Of a stretch of 64,000 nucleotides of DNA, positions 28,180 to 38,444 are shown piece after piece. Within the stretch, counting starts at the first letter, position 1, and each line of letters opens with the position of its first letter. Origin of the DNA: Actinophytocola xinjiangensis (GTDB lineage Bacteria; Actinomycetota; Actinomycetes; Mycobacteriales; Pseudonocardiaceae); the NCBI RefSeq assembly GCF_001921215.1, contig NZ_MSIF01000008.1:278702-342701 (forward strand), written 5' to 3'. The translations under genes were made by a program, and so were the position numbers. The notes beneath the pieces were generated by a model. The model ran no database searches. It saw only the letters and a program-made list of their open reading frames with translations, and was not told where the DNA came from.

Positions 28180-29172
28180 ATGACCTTCCGCCCGCGCGTT
28201 CTCGTCCTGACGCTCGCCATGGTCGCCACCGCGTGCGGCAGCGCCGACAGTGGTGCCGACAGTGGTGACGCACCGGCCGGCGCCGGCGGATTTCCGCTGA
28301 CCGTGCGCAACTGCGGCGCGGAGGTCCGGTTCGACGCGCCGCCGGAGCGGGTCGCGTTGCTGGAGAGCGCGCCGGTGACGATCCTGGACGGGCTGGGGGT
28401 GCTGGACCGGGCGGTGCTGCGGGCCGGCGCGTTCCCCGAGGAGTACTACGACGAGCCGACCAACCGGGCGATCGCCGGCATCGAGTCGCTCGGCGAGAAC
28501 GTCGACACCAGCGGGCATCTGCAGCTGTCCCAGGAGTCGATCATCGCCCAGCAACCGGAGCTGGTGCTGGGCCTGCCCGACGGCATCACCCGGGAAAGCC
28601 TGTCCGGCAACGGGATCAACACGCTGGTGCAACCGGTGTACTGCCCCGACGACGTCGACGCGACGACCTTCGACGACGTCTACGAACAGATCGAGACCTA
28701 CGGCACGGTCTTCGACCGCGCCGAGCGGGCCACGACGATGATCGCCGGGCTGCGGGAGCGGGTCACCGAGGTCGAGCGGTCGGTCGAGGGGCGCCCGCAG
28801 CGCACGGCCGCCGTGCTGTACCCGACCGTCGGCGGCGGAAGTGGTTACGCCTACGGCAATCGGAGCATGGCCCACCCGCAGCTGGCTGCGGCCGGCTTCA
28901 CCAACGTCTTCGGCGACGTGGACGAGCGGGTCTTCGAGGTCACCACCGAGCAGCTGATCGCCGCCGACCCCGAGGTGCTGGTCCTGCTGCACACCGACGG
29001 CGACCCCCGCGAGGTCCGAGGGGCGGTGGAGTCGCTGCCCGGCGCGCAGAGCCTGCGCGCGGTGCGCGACGGCCAGATCCTGGTGCAGCTGTTCAACTTC
29101 ACCGAGCCGCCGACCCCGCTGTCGATGGACGGCCTGGAGCGCATCGCCGACCACTTCGGCGCCTCCCGGTGA
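28180..29172 (+). CDS. Iron-siderophore-binding lipoprotein 2
   Basis: A 330-residue secreted lipoprotein with a signal peptide ending in the lipobox VATAC, followed by a Ser/Gly/Asp linker. The mature part has the class III binding-protein fold: VALLESAPVTILDGLGVLD, QQPELVLGLPDG, AAVLYPTVGGGSGYAYG and ADPEVLVLLHTDGD. The AGGAGA ribosome site ends a few bases before ATG 28180. Two Cys residues (NCGAEV and VYCPDD) occur in the mature protein and could form a disulfide. It delivers its ligand to the single permease upstream. Confidence 0.92.
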   Translation: MTFRPRVLVLTLAMVATACGSADSGADSGDAPAGAGGFPLTVRNCGAEVRFDAPPERVALLESAPVTILDGLGVLDRAVLRAGAFPEEYYDEPTNRAIAGIESLGENVDTSGHLQLSQESIIAQQPELVLGLPDGITRESLSGNGINTLVQPVYCPDDVDATTFDDVYEQIETYGTVFDRAERATTMIAGLRERVTEVERSVEGRPQRTAAVLYPTVGGGSGYAYGNRSMAHPQLAAAGFTNVFGDVDERVFEVTTEQLIAADPEVLVLLHTDGDPREVRGAVESLPGAQSLRAVRDGQILVQLFNFTEPPTPLSMDGLERIADHFGASR

Positions 29173-29942
29173 TCACCGCCGACGGGGTCTCCTTCGGCTA
29201 CGGCCGCGCCCTGGTCCTCGACGACGTCGGGCTGACCGTCGAGCCGGGTCAGGTCGTCGGTCTCATCGGCCCCAACGGCAGCGGCAAGACGACGTTGCTG
29301 CGCACCCTCTACGCCTCGCTGACCCCGCGCGCCGGCCTGGTCACCCTCGACGGGCGTCCCCTGGCCGGTCTCGAACCCCGCGCGCTGGCCCGGCGGCTGT
29401 CGGTGGTGGCCCAGGAGGGCGCCGCCGAGCTCCCGCTCACCGTCGCCGACACGGTGCTGCTGGGCCGTTCCCCCCACCTGGCGACCTTCCAGCGCCCCAG
29501 CCGCCAGGACCACCGCATCGCCGCGGCCGCGCTGACCCGGGTCGGCGTGCGGCACCTGGCCGACCGGGTCTTCGCCGGCCTGTCCGGCGGTGAGAAGCAA
29601 CGCGTGCTGATCGCCAGGGCGCTGGCGCAGCGGGCCGACCACCTGCTGCTGGACGAGCCGACCAACCACCTGGACATCCGCTACCAGCACGAGGTCCTGT
29701 CGCTGGTCCGCCGCCTTGAGGTGACCACGGTGGTGGTGCTGCACGACCTCAACCTGGCCGCCCGCTACTGCGACGAGCTCGTCCTGCTCGACGGCGGCAC
29801 GGTGGCCGCCACCGGCACCCCCGACGCCGTGCTGCGCCCCGAAGTGCTGGAGCCGGTCTACGAGATCGGCGTGCACCGCATCCCCACCGACGACGGTGTC
29901 CAACTGCTGTTCCGCCCGCTCGACGAACAGGATCCGACATGA
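29169..29942 (+). CDS. Iron-siderophore ABC importer ATPase 2
   Basis: A 257-residue ATPase starting at GTG 29169, overlapping the binding-protein stop by four bases. Walker A GPNGSGKTT, Q-loop VAQEGA, signature LSGGEKQR, Walker B HLLLDEPTNHLD and the switch histidine VLHDLN are intact. It powers the homodimeric permease at 27034. The methyltransferase gene that follows also overlaps it, so all four genes form one transcription unit. Confidence 0.94.
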   Translation: MITADGVSFGYGRALVLDDVGLTVEPGQVVGLIGPNGSGKTTLLRTLYASLTPRAGLVTLDGRPLAGLEPRALARRLSVVAQEGAAELPLTVADTVLLGRSPHLATFQRPSRQDHRIAAAALTRVGVRHLADRVFAGLSGGEKQRVLIARALAQRADHLLLDEPTNHLDIRYQHEVLSLVRRLEVTTVVVLHDLNLAARYCDELVLLDGGTVAATGTPDAVLRPEVLEPVYEIGVHRIPTDDGVQLLFRPLDEQDPT

Positions 29943-30658
29943 CCGCCCAGGACAACATCAACCGCTACTGGACCGGCCGCGCCGACTCCTACGACGCCCA
30001 CCACGTCGACCAGCTCGCCACCCCGGCGATCCGTGCCGCCTGGGAAGACGTGTGGCGCACGGCGCTGCCCACGCCGGGGCGGGTCCTCGACGCCGGCACC
30101 GGAACCGGGCACGTGTCGCTGATGCTGGCCGGCCAGGGCCACGACGTGGTGGGGATCGACCTGTCCCCCGGCATGCTCGCCAAGGCCCGCGAGAAGGCCG
30201 CCGCCCTGCCGAACCCGCCCGAGCTGCGGGTGGGCGACGCGGTGGCGCCGGAGTTCCCGCCGGGAAGTTTCGACGCCGTCACCAGCCGCTACGTCCTGTG
30301 GACCCTGCGCACCCCGGAGACGGCCCTGCGCCACTGGCGCCGGCTGCTGCGCCCGGGTGGCGTCCTCGCGGCGGTGGACAGCACGTGGTTCCCGGGCGGG
30401 GTGCACCCGTCACCGGGTCCTCGGGCGCTGGACGACCTGCCGACCTTCCGCGACCTCTACGACCGCGATGTCCTGTCCCTGCTCCCGCTCGCCGAGGCGT
30501 CCTCGATCGAGGCGACCGCCGACCTCGTGCGCGCGGCGGGTTTCAGCGACGTGGTGGTCACCCCGCTGACGGACATTCTCGAACTGGACCGCCGGTTCGG
30601 GGTGGCCGACGGCCACGAGATCCAACTCCAGTTCCTGATCACCGGTCGGGCGACGTAA
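29939..30658 (+). CDS. SAM-dependent class I methyltransferase
   Basis: A 239-residue Rossmann-fold methyltransferase. SAM motif I is VLDAGTGTGHVSL, followed by the acidic motif II (VVGIDLS), then the VTSRYVLWTLRTPETALRHWRRLLRPGG block typical of the UbiE/BioC-like group. ATG 29939 overlaps the ATPase stop by four bases. Its place at the end of an iron importer operon recalls methyltransferases that follow nickel, cobalt or siderophore uptake genes. It may modify the imported ligand or chelator, but the substrate is not known. Confidence 0.88.
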   Translation: MTAQDNINRYWTGRADSYDAHHVDQLATPAIRAAWEDVWRTALPTPGRVLDAGTGTGHVSLMLAGQGHDVVGIDLSPGMLAKAREKAAALPNPPELRVGDAVAPEFPPGSFDAVTSRYVLWTLRTPETALRHWRRLLRPGGVLAAVDSTWFPGGVHPSPGPRALDDLPTFRDLYDRDVLSLLPLAEASSIEATADLVRAAGFSDVVVTPLTDILELDRRFGVADGHEIQLQFLITGRAT

Positions 30659-30672
30659 AACAGGACAATTTC

Positions 30673-30701
30673 TGGACACATTTCCCCCCGATTTATCTAT
30701 T
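30673..30701 (+). promoter_or_regulatory. Possible promoter of the ParA/RAMA-CBS-HEPN island
   Basis: TGGACA at 30673-30678 and TCTATT at 30696-30701, separated by 17 bases, lie in an unusually AT-rich 97-base gap just upstream of the ParA-like gene. The island therefore appears to have its own promoter and not to depend on the importer operon upstream. Prediction by eye. Confidence 0.45.
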
Positions 30702-30755
30702 GCCTTCCACGGCCCGCATCTGCGAAAGTCGAGACGGCACTGAAGGGGGGAACCC

Positions 30756-31691
30756 ATGCGGGTCGTGGCCGTCATGAACTACAAGGGTGGCGTGGGAAAG
30801 ACCACGGTCACGGCCAATCTCGGCGCGCTGGCCGCCCGTCGCGGCCAGCGCGTACTCCTGCTGGACCTCGACCCGCAGACCAACCTGACTTTCTCGTTCT
30901 TCTCGATTGACGGCTGGCACGACCAGCTCAAGGACAAACGTACGATCCGCCAGTGGTACGACGCCGAGATTCCCGGCCAGAACACCCCGCTGTCCGAACT
31001 CGTGGTCACCCCGGACCGGGTGAACAGAGCCGTTGGAAACAATTCCGGGCAGCTCGACCTGATCTCCTCCCATCTCGGTCTCATCGACATCGACCTGGAA
31101 CTCGCCGCCCGGCTCGGCGGGGCGACCACGCTCGACGGGTCGAAGAAGAAGTTCCTCGACCTGCACGACAGCCTGCGGCAGGCACTGACCGACCCCTACT
31201 TCGACCGCTACGACCTGGTGCTGATCGACTGCGCCCCGAACTTCGGCCTCGTCACCAAGACCGCGATCGTGGCCAGTGAGTTCATCCTCGTGCCGGCGAA
31301 GGCCGACTACCTGTCCACCCTCGGGCTGGAGTACCTCGTCGGCCACTGCACCGAGCTGATGGAGCAGTTCAACGACTTCGTGAACCACAAACGCGACGGG
31401 CACCACCAGCCGGTCAGGACCGACTTCCTGGGGGTGGTGTTCACCATGGTGCAGATCTACTCCCAGCAGGTCACCCTCGCCCAGCACCACTACATCGAGG
31501 AGGTGCGGTTGAACTCCGTGGTCCCCGTGCTGGCGAACAAGATCCGCAACAGCCCGCGACACTTCGGCGACGCCGGCGAGACCGGTGTGCCGGCGATGCT
31601 GCGGGCCGGCGGGCGCGACGACGTCCTGCGCGAGTTCGACGGCCTGACCGACGAGGTGCTCGGTGCGCTGGCCCTGAGTGGTTCCCGGTGA
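30756..31691 (+). CDS. ParA/MinD-like P-loop ATPase
   Basis: A 311-residue ParA-family ATPase. The deviant Walker A motif KGGVGKTT spans residues 10-17, with the signature lysine at position 10. The Walker A' region [11 protein letters not shown] and Walker [13 protein letters not shown] follow. A GAAGGGGGG ribosome site precedes ATG 30756. The family dimerises on ATP and moves DNA or protein cargo on the nucleoid. This one is not next to a parB gene. Its partner genes encode a Rho_N/SAP-like protein and a RAMA-CBS-HEPN protein, with four- and seven-base overlaps, so it is probably the ATPase module of a small defence or stress system and not a chromosome segregation protein. Confidence 0.85.
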
Positions 31692-32428
31692 CCGGCCTGC
31701 GCGAGGTCCTCGCGCTCCAGGCCAGGGTCTGGACGTTCCTGGAAGGACTGGACGACGCCACCGTCCTCGCGATCATCGACGGAACGACGACGCTGACCAC
31801 CACCGGCGCCGCACCGACCGGGAAACAGGCCGGGGAACCGGCGAGGGAACCAGCCGGGGAACCGGCGATGACACCCCAGCGGCTGGCGCTGCGCCTCGGG
31901 ACGCTGTCCGGCGAGCGGGAGCGGCACGCCCTGCTGGACACGAGCGGGCTGACCACCACGGAGCTGCGGCAGGTCGCCAGGCTGTGCGGCCTGCGCAACT
32001 ACAGCCGGCTGCGCCGCGACGACCTGGTGACCCGGCTCGCCGGCCACGACCAGGCCCCGGCCCCCGAGCCGGCGGCCGACCCGCCGCCGGCTCCGCCACC
32101 GACACCACGACCGACACCGACACCGACACCGCGACCGACACCGCGACCTCGGCCTGAGCCGGTGGCGGAGCCGGTGGCGGTGCCGGGGGCGGAGGCGTCG
32201 CGGATCGACGCGGCGGCGGTGGCGGCGACGCTGCGCGCGACCGAGACCGAGGAGCAGGGCGCCGACTACCTGCGCTCCCAGGAACTCGGGCGCGACGACC
32301 TGCTCGCGGTGGCCGCCGAACTGCGGCTCACCCGGGTCGACCGGCTCAGCCAGCCGGAACTGGCGAGACGGGTGCTCAAACAGGCGATCGGCGCCCGCCG
32401 CAAGTTCTCCGGGCTGCGCAAATGGTGA
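31688..32428 (+). CDS. Protein with two Rho_N/SAP-like helical domains and Pro-rich linker
   Basis: A 246-residue protein of unknown function, GTG start overlapping the ParA stop by four bases. One Rho_N/SAP-like helix-extended-helix region is seen at about residues 95-120 ([25 protein letters not shown] with a basic end). A second, related unit lies near the C-terminus ([22 protein letters not shown]...LARRVLKQ). Such folds often bind single- or double-stranded nucleic acid. They are joined by a long Pro/Thr/Arg linker (about 125-160). The C-terminus is basic ([10 protein letters not shown]). It could be the DNA- or RNA-binding adaptor between the ATPase and the HEPN protein. No closer family was recognised. 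Confidence 0.75.
32101..32150 (+). repeat. CGACAC-type simple repeat coding a Pro-Thr-Arg linker
   Basis: Imperfect tandem ACCGACACCG/ACCGCG units encode the PTPRPTPT linker of the middle protein of the island. It is an in-frame low-complexity region that could vary in length among strains. Confidence 0.65.
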
Positions 32429-33816
32429 GGCCCGTCGCCGAGGAGACGCCGACCGATCCCGGCGCCCGCACGATGCACCTGATCGGCGGCCGGCGGGTCA
32501 CGGTGTCCGACCTCCAGGCCGCCGGGCTTCTGCCCGCCGGCACGAGGCTGCGGTTCGACCGCAAACGGATCGGCACCAGCTTCGAGGCGACCGTGACCGA
32601 CCAGGGCCGGATCCGGCTCGACGCCGGCGGCGAGGAGTTCCGCTCGCCCTCGCGCGCGGCGGCCGTGGCGGCCGGCATGCGCGCGGTCGACGGCTGGCGG
32701 GCGTGGCAGCTGGCCGGCCAGGACCGGCTGCTGGACTCCGTGCGCCAGGACTTCCTCGACCAGGCCATCGCCACGGTCGCCGCCGACCGCCGGAACGCGA
32801 CCCGGCAGTGCGTCCACGAGCGGCTGCGGCGGGCGCGCGGCAACGCCGACGGCGGCACCCCGGAACGCGTCTCGGTCAGGGACCTGCTGGCGCTGTGGGG
32901 CGCGGCCGACCGGGGCGAGCAGGTGGGCCGGATCGAGGCGGACCTGGCCAACCACGGGCTGGTCACCTCACCGAACTTCCGCGCGGTCACCCTCGACACG
33001 GTGGTCGCGCTGAGCACACCACCCGACGACGAGGCGGCGACCGCCGAACCGGCCACCGCCGAGGACCGGCCGGTCACCGGCGACGACGAGGGCGACACGG
33101 ACCTCGACGTGCGCCTGACGGTCGGGAACCTCTCGCCGCTGCGGGGCGTCGAGTCGGTCGCCCCGAACAGCACCCTGGACGAGGCCGTCACCAAGATGCA
33201 GCTCAACGACTACTCGCAGCTGGCGGTGCTCAACGGCCCGCGCAACCTGCGAGGAGCGGTGACCTGGCGCTCGATCGCGCTGGTGGCCCGCCAGCGGTCG
33301 GCGGGAACCGTGGCCGAGGCGATCGACCCGCATGTCGAGCTCGTCACCTACGACCGGGACCTCGTCGAGGTCCTGCCCCTGCTGCGGCAACGCGAGTTCG
33401 TGTTCGTCGCCGACGAGAGCCGGTCCATCGCGGGCATCGTCACCACGGCCGACGTGGCCCGGCACTTCGGTGTGCTGGCCACGCCGTTCTTCCAACTGGG
33501 CGAGATCGACCAGACGCTGCGCTGGGTCCTGGGGCGTGCCATGGACATCGGGACCGTGCGGCGGTTGTGCACCAGGGCCGTGCGCGGCTTCGACGACCTC
33601 ACCCTGGGCGACTACCAACGGATCCTGGAGAACAAGGAGGCCTGGGACGCCCTGGGGTGGCCGCTGGACCGGCCCAGCTTCATCGCCCGGCTGGACGAGA
33701 TCCGCCTCATCCGCAACAAGGTCATGCACTTCCACCCGGACCCGATGCCCGAGAACGTGGTCGACACGCTCCGGCGGTTCACCAACCTGCTGCACCACTA
33801 CCGCGAGCCGGCCTAG
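32422..33816 (+). CDS. RAMA-CBS-HEPN protein, candidate defence effector
   Basis: A 464-residue three-part protein. Residues about 18-95 form a RAMA (restriction/modification-associated) domain, with [39 protein letters not shown] and GWRAWQL; RAMA domains are predicted readers of modified DNA. Residues about 225-355 hold a CBS pair ([11 protein letters not shown]...YSQLAVL, then [16 protein letters not shown]...[12 protein letters not shown]), a usual site for adenosyl nucleotides. The last 110 residues are helical and contain R431-N-K-V-M-H436, the Rx4-6H motif of HEPN ribonucleases. ATG 32422 overlaps the upstream gene by seven bases. A HEPN effector gated by a nucleotide sensor and a DNA-modification reader is the simplest reading. 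Catalysis is unproven. Confidence 0.8.
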
Positions 33817-33826
33817 CGCGGATCGG

Positions 33827-34441
33827 TCAGATCCGGTTCTCCGGGGGGAAGCCGGTCCACCGCAGCTCCGGCGGCAGGTGGCTCATCTCGTTGTACATCA
33901 CCAGGGTCGGCGGGCGGTGCGGGGCGTAGCGGATGACGGTCAGCGCCGCGTTGCAGTGCTGGACGCTCAACCAGCGCCACGGCGGTGTCTCCTGCGACGC
34001 CCTGACCAGCCAGCCGATCAGGTACAGGTGGGTGACGACCAGGTCGCGGCGCGGCCGGTCCCCGGCGCACGGGCCGGTGAACTCGGCCACCGCCCCGGCC
34101 GCCAGCCGGGCGCCGTTGTCCCGGTCGGCTTCCGGGAACTGGTCGAGGAAACCCAGGTACGCGTCGGCCGACCCGGCGGGCAGGTCGGCCCGTCCGGGGA
34201 CGTGCGGGACGTAGTCCCCGGCCAGCTCGGTCCGGTGCGGTGGCGCGCCGGTCCTGGCGGCGAGGATCGCGGCGGTCTCGGCGGCTCTGGCCAGCGGACC
34301 GTGGTGGACGGCGTCGAACTCCGTGCCCGCCAGGCGTTCGGCCAGCAGGGTGGCCTGGCGGCGGCCCGCGTCGGTGAGGGTCGTCTCGTCGGGGGTGGCC
34401 TCGGCGTGGCGGGTGAGGTACAGGTACCGGGTCGCGGGCAC
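33827..34441 (-). CDS. Histidine phosphatase (phosphoglycerate mutase-like)
   Basis: A 204-residue histidine-phosphatase-superfamily protein. The catalytic histidine is in LTRHAEATPD near the N-terminus, the second conserved arginine in GPLARAAETA and the second histidine in VVTHLYLI. The GTG start at 34441 is preceded by GGAGAGGA. Substrates in this family range from sugar phosphates to protein phosphohistidine, so no specific one is claimed. It is convergent with the HEPN island (10-base gap) and 48 bases downstream of the NRPS operon, of which it may be the last gene. Confidence 0.88.
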   Translation of the reverse strand: MPATRYLYLTRHAEATPDETTLTDAGRRQATLLAERLAGTEFDAVHHGPLARAAETAAILAARTGAPPHRTELAGDYVPHVPGRADLPAGSADAYLGFLDQFPEADRDNGARLAAGAVAEFTGPCAGDRPRRDLVVTHLYLIGWLVRASQETPPWRWLSVQHCNAALTVIRYAPHRPPTLVMYNEMSHLPPELRWTGFPPENRI

Positions 34442-34489
34442 GGCGGGTCCTCTCCGGGAGCGGGTTCTCCTGGAGTATGGACGCGGCGT

Positions 34490-35806
<1,317 letters not shown>

Positions 35807-35809
35807 CGC

Positions 35810-36010
35810 TCAGCCGGCCTGGTCGGCGGCCATCCGCTGGCGCAGGCTCAGCGGACGCATGTCGGTCCACACCTCCTCGATGTGGGCCAGGCAGTCGTCC
35901 TGGGACCCGCTCGGGCCGGTCGCCGACCAGCCGGCCGGGATCTCCCGGTCCGCCGGCCAGATCGAGTACTGCTCCTCCTCGTTCACGACCACCTGGTAGA
36001 CCTCGCTCAT
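35810..36010 (-). CDS. MbtH-like protein
   Basis: A 66-residue MbtH-family chaperone of NRPS adenylation domains. The invariant tryptophans and surrounding residues are present ([17 protein letters not shown], then [11 protein letters not shown]). Its ATG overlaps the upstream kinase stop by four bases (ATGA). It probably binds and activates one or more of the adenylation domains of this operon, most likely the free A-T protein paired with the P450, as in other beta-hydroxylating systems. Confidence 0.95.
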   Translation of the reverse strand: MSEVYQVVVNEEEQYSIWPADREIPAGWSATGPSGSQDDCLAHIEEVWTDMRPLSLRQRMAADQAG

Positions 36011-37350
36011 GCCCGTACTCCTTCGCTGAGTTCCACGGCGAACGGCACCAGTTGCCGTACCGCCCTTGCCATCACGTACCGGTAGACGAACGGTCGTCGC
36101 TCCCCCAGGGCGGCCAGCGCCGCCCGCCAGCTCAGTGCCCGGCACAGCGCGGCCGGCGCGGCGGTCAGCTCGTAGGTCCCGGCGAGCCGCTCGGGCGAGC
36201 CGTGGTCGCCCCACTCCCGCAGGTAGGCCGTGCGCAGCCGGTCGCGCGCCCGCTCGTCGCCGACGTCGCGCAGGAACGCCCGCAGGCTGAAGAACGGGTG
36301 CGCGACGGCACTCTCGCCCCAGTCGAAGATCACCGTGCGGGTCCTGGCGAAGGCGATGTTGCCGGCGCCGCAGTCGTCGTGGTGCAGGGTGTCGGGCAGG
36401 CCGGCGTCGGCCAGCAGCGCACACGTCCGCTCGAACGCCGGCAGGTAGGCCACCAGCCGGTCGTGGTCCTGGGCCGTCAGCCCGCCGTCCTGGCCGATCA
36501 GGAACTGGCCGGTGTCGGCCAGCAGGTCGGCGAACAGGCCGGGCAGCGCCGCCGGGCGGCGGTCGGGACAGCCCAGCGCCAGCAGGTCGCCGGTGCGGGT
36601 GGCGGTGTCGCGTTGCATCGCCGCGACCGTCGCCAGGACCGGCTCGAACCGGGCGGCGTGCTCGGCGGTCGCGACGTACTCGTCGAACGGGCCGACGTCC
36701 TCGGTCAGCAGCCAGTGGCGGGCCTCGTCGACCGCGAGCACCCGGGGCAGCGTCTCGGGGAACCAGTCGGCCAGCGCGGCGGTCAGCCTCGGCTCATGGT
36801 CCAGCGACGCCGGCACCGCCTTGAGGTAGGCCGCGCCGGTGGAGGTCGCCACCCGCGACACGCACGACCACGGCTGGGAGTGGGACTGCTCGACGCGCCC
36901 GGTCGCGGTCAGGCCGTGGCCGGCGAGCCGCTCGCGCACCCACGCGTCGACCTCGTCGAGCCAGCCGGCGCGCGCCCACGGCAGGTGCCCCAGGGGGGAC
37001 ACGCCGTCGCTGGTCTCGGCGAACCACTCGGCCAGGACCGCACGCAGCCGGGGCTCGGCCAGGTCCAGCCCGGCCAGCTCCGCCGGCCCGACCCAGCGGG
37101 CGCCGCCGGCCGGCTCGGCCGTGCTGGCGTTCTCGTGGGCGAACACGAACCACAGGCCCCGGTCCTCGTCGACGAACTGCTGCACGAACCCGGTCAGTAC
37201 GACCTCCAGCCCGAAACGGCGCGCCAGGTCGGCGTTGATCTCGGCCGCGCCGGGCAGCGAGTGGCCGGGCAGCGACCAGCCGCCGGGCTCGCGGACCAGG
37301 AGCACCTCGCCGGTTCCCCGGCGCGGGATGATGCTGTAGTTGACCGTCAC
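36007..37350 (-). CDS. APH-family kinase fused to a degenerate Nudix-like N-terminus
   Basis: A 447-residue protein. The first 125 or so residues ([30 protein letters not shown]...) follow the Nudix fold pattern, but the Nudix box (GX5EX7REUXEEXGU) is not conserved, so hydrolase activity is unlikely. The rest is an aminoglycoside-phosphotransferase-like kinase. It has [13 protein letters not shown], the catalytic-Asp/Asn motif, and [16 protein letters not shown], the metal-binding Asp. GTG 37350 overlaps the dehydrogenase stop by four bases. A self-resistance kinase that phosphorylates the peptide product, or a tailoring kinase acting during biosynthesis, are the two main options. Confidence 0.85.
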   Translation of the reverse strand: MTVNYSIIPRRGTGEVLLVREPGGWSLPGHSLPGAAEINADLARRFGLEVVLTGFVQQFVDEDRGLWFVFAHENASTAEPAGGARWVGPAELAGLDLAEPRLRAVLAEWFAETSDGVSPLGHLPWARAGWLDEVDAWVRERLAGHGLTATGRVEQSHSQPWSCVSRVATSTGAAYLKAVPASLDHEPRLTAALADWFPETLPRVLAVDEARHWLLTEDVGPFDEYVATAEHAARFEPVLATVAAMQRDTATRTGDLLALGCPDRRPAALPGLFADLLADTGQFLIGQDGGLTAQDHDRLVAYLPAFERTCALLADAGLPDTLHHDDCGAGNIAFARTRTVIFDWGESAVAHPFFSLRAFLRDVGDERARDRLRTAYLREWGDHGSPERLAGTYELTAAPAALCRALSWRAALAALGERRPFVYRYVMARAVRQLVPFAVELSEGVRA

Positions 37351-38444
37351 GCCGCCACCTCCAGGACAGCCTTGAGCACGGTGCCGGCGGCGACCGCGCG
37401 CAGCGCGCGTTCGGCGTCGGCCAACGGGAACGCGGTGACCAGGCTGGCCAGGTCGAACCGGGCGGCCAGCGCCGGCAGCAGCCGCACGTACTCGACGACG
37501 TGCGCGCCGGTGAACGCCCACGAGCCGATCACGTCCAGCTGCCGGTGCACGATCTGGTGCGGGTTGACCAGGGTGTCGCCGCCGTCGGTGTACTGACCGA
37601 CGACCAGGTACGCGCCGCCCCGCCGGGGCAGCGTCAGGCCCTGGGCCACCGCCACCGGCGCACCGGCGCACTCGATGACCAGGTCGGCGCCGGCTCCGCC
37701 GGCCAGGTCCCTGGCCCGCGCGAGCGCGGTCTCCGGATCGGGTTCGCCGACGAGGTCGACGTGCGCGTCGCCGATCCCGGCGGCCTTGGCCAGGTCCAGC
37801 CGCCCGGCCGGGCCGCCGAGGACCACGACCCTCGCCGCGCCGGCCAGCGACGCCAGGGCGGCGGCGGCCAGCCCGACCGGGCCGCTGCCCTGCACGATCA
37901 CCGTCTCCCCCACCCGCACCGGGCGGCGTTCGAACAGCGCGTGCACCAGGGTCGGCCCGGCGCAGGCGAAAGCCATGGCGGCCACCGGATCCACCTGGTC
38001 GGGGACCTTCACCACGGTCGCCCCGGGATGCAGGGCGATCCGTTCGGCCCACGCCCCGGACAACGGCTCCTCGGCCACCGGCCGGTTGACGCCGTAGGTG
38101 CGGCGGTGCGCGCACAGCGTCGGCTCGCGGTGCAGCCGGCACGCCGGGCAGGTGCCGCAGGCGATCGAGGACGCCCACATCACCGGGTCGCCGGGCGCCA
38201 GCGGCTCGCCGTTGGCGTCGGTCCCGGTGCCCTCGCCGAGTTCGTGGACCAGGCCAAGGCCCTCGTGGCCCAGCACGATCGGGGTGGGGATCGGCAGGTG
38301 TCCCCGCTGAAGGTGCAGGTCGGTGCCGCAGATGCCGCCGTAGGTCGGGGCGATGACCATCCCGCCGGGGACCGGCCGCGGCGGCGGGTACTCGCGCACC
38401 CGCACCGGCTCGCCGAACGCGGGCAGCACGACCGCCCGCGTCAC
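37347..38444 (-). CDS. Zinc-dependent MDR alcohol dehydrogenase
   Basis: A 365-residue medium-chain dehydrogenase. The catalytic zinc ligands are in GICGTD and LGHEG. The structural zinc is held by the four cysteines of CGTCPACRLHREPTLC. The cofactor-binding Rossmann motif is GSGPVGLAAAAL, followed by VVVLGG where an acidic residue would mark NAD preference. The preference is therefore unclear. GTG 38444 overlaps the PhyH stop by four bases. With the PhyH-type hydroxylase before it, it could oxidise a newly installed alcohol to a ketone or aldehyde on a precursor amino acid. Confidence 0.92.
   Translation of the reverse strand: MTRAVVLPAFGEPVRVREYPPPRPVPGGMVIAPTYGGICGTDLHLQRGHLPIPTPIVLGHEGLGLVHELGEGTGTDANGEPLAPGDPVMWASSIACGTCPACRLHREPTLCAHRRTYGVNRPVAEEPLSGAWAERIALHPGATVVKVPDQVDPVAAMAFACAGPTLVHALFERRPVRVGETVIVQGSGPVGLAAAALASLAGAARVVVLGGPAGRLDLAKAAGIGDAHVDLVGEPDPETALARARDLAGGAGADLVIECAGAPVAVAQGLTLPRRGGAYLVVGQYTDGGDTLVNPHQIVHRQLDVIGSWAFTGAHVVEYVRLLPALAARFDLASLVTAFPLADAERALRAVAAGTVLKAVLEVAA

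Noticed and set aside
30756..31691. Chromosome or plasmid partition locus (parA without parB), hence a plasmid or integrated element.
   Set aside because: No ParB, centromere-like repeats, integrase or origin nearby, and the overlapping partner genes are RAMA-CBS-HEPN and Rho_N-like.
33817..33826. Terminator between the convergent HEPN and histidine phosphatase genes.
   Set aside because: The gap is only ten bases and holds no hairpin.
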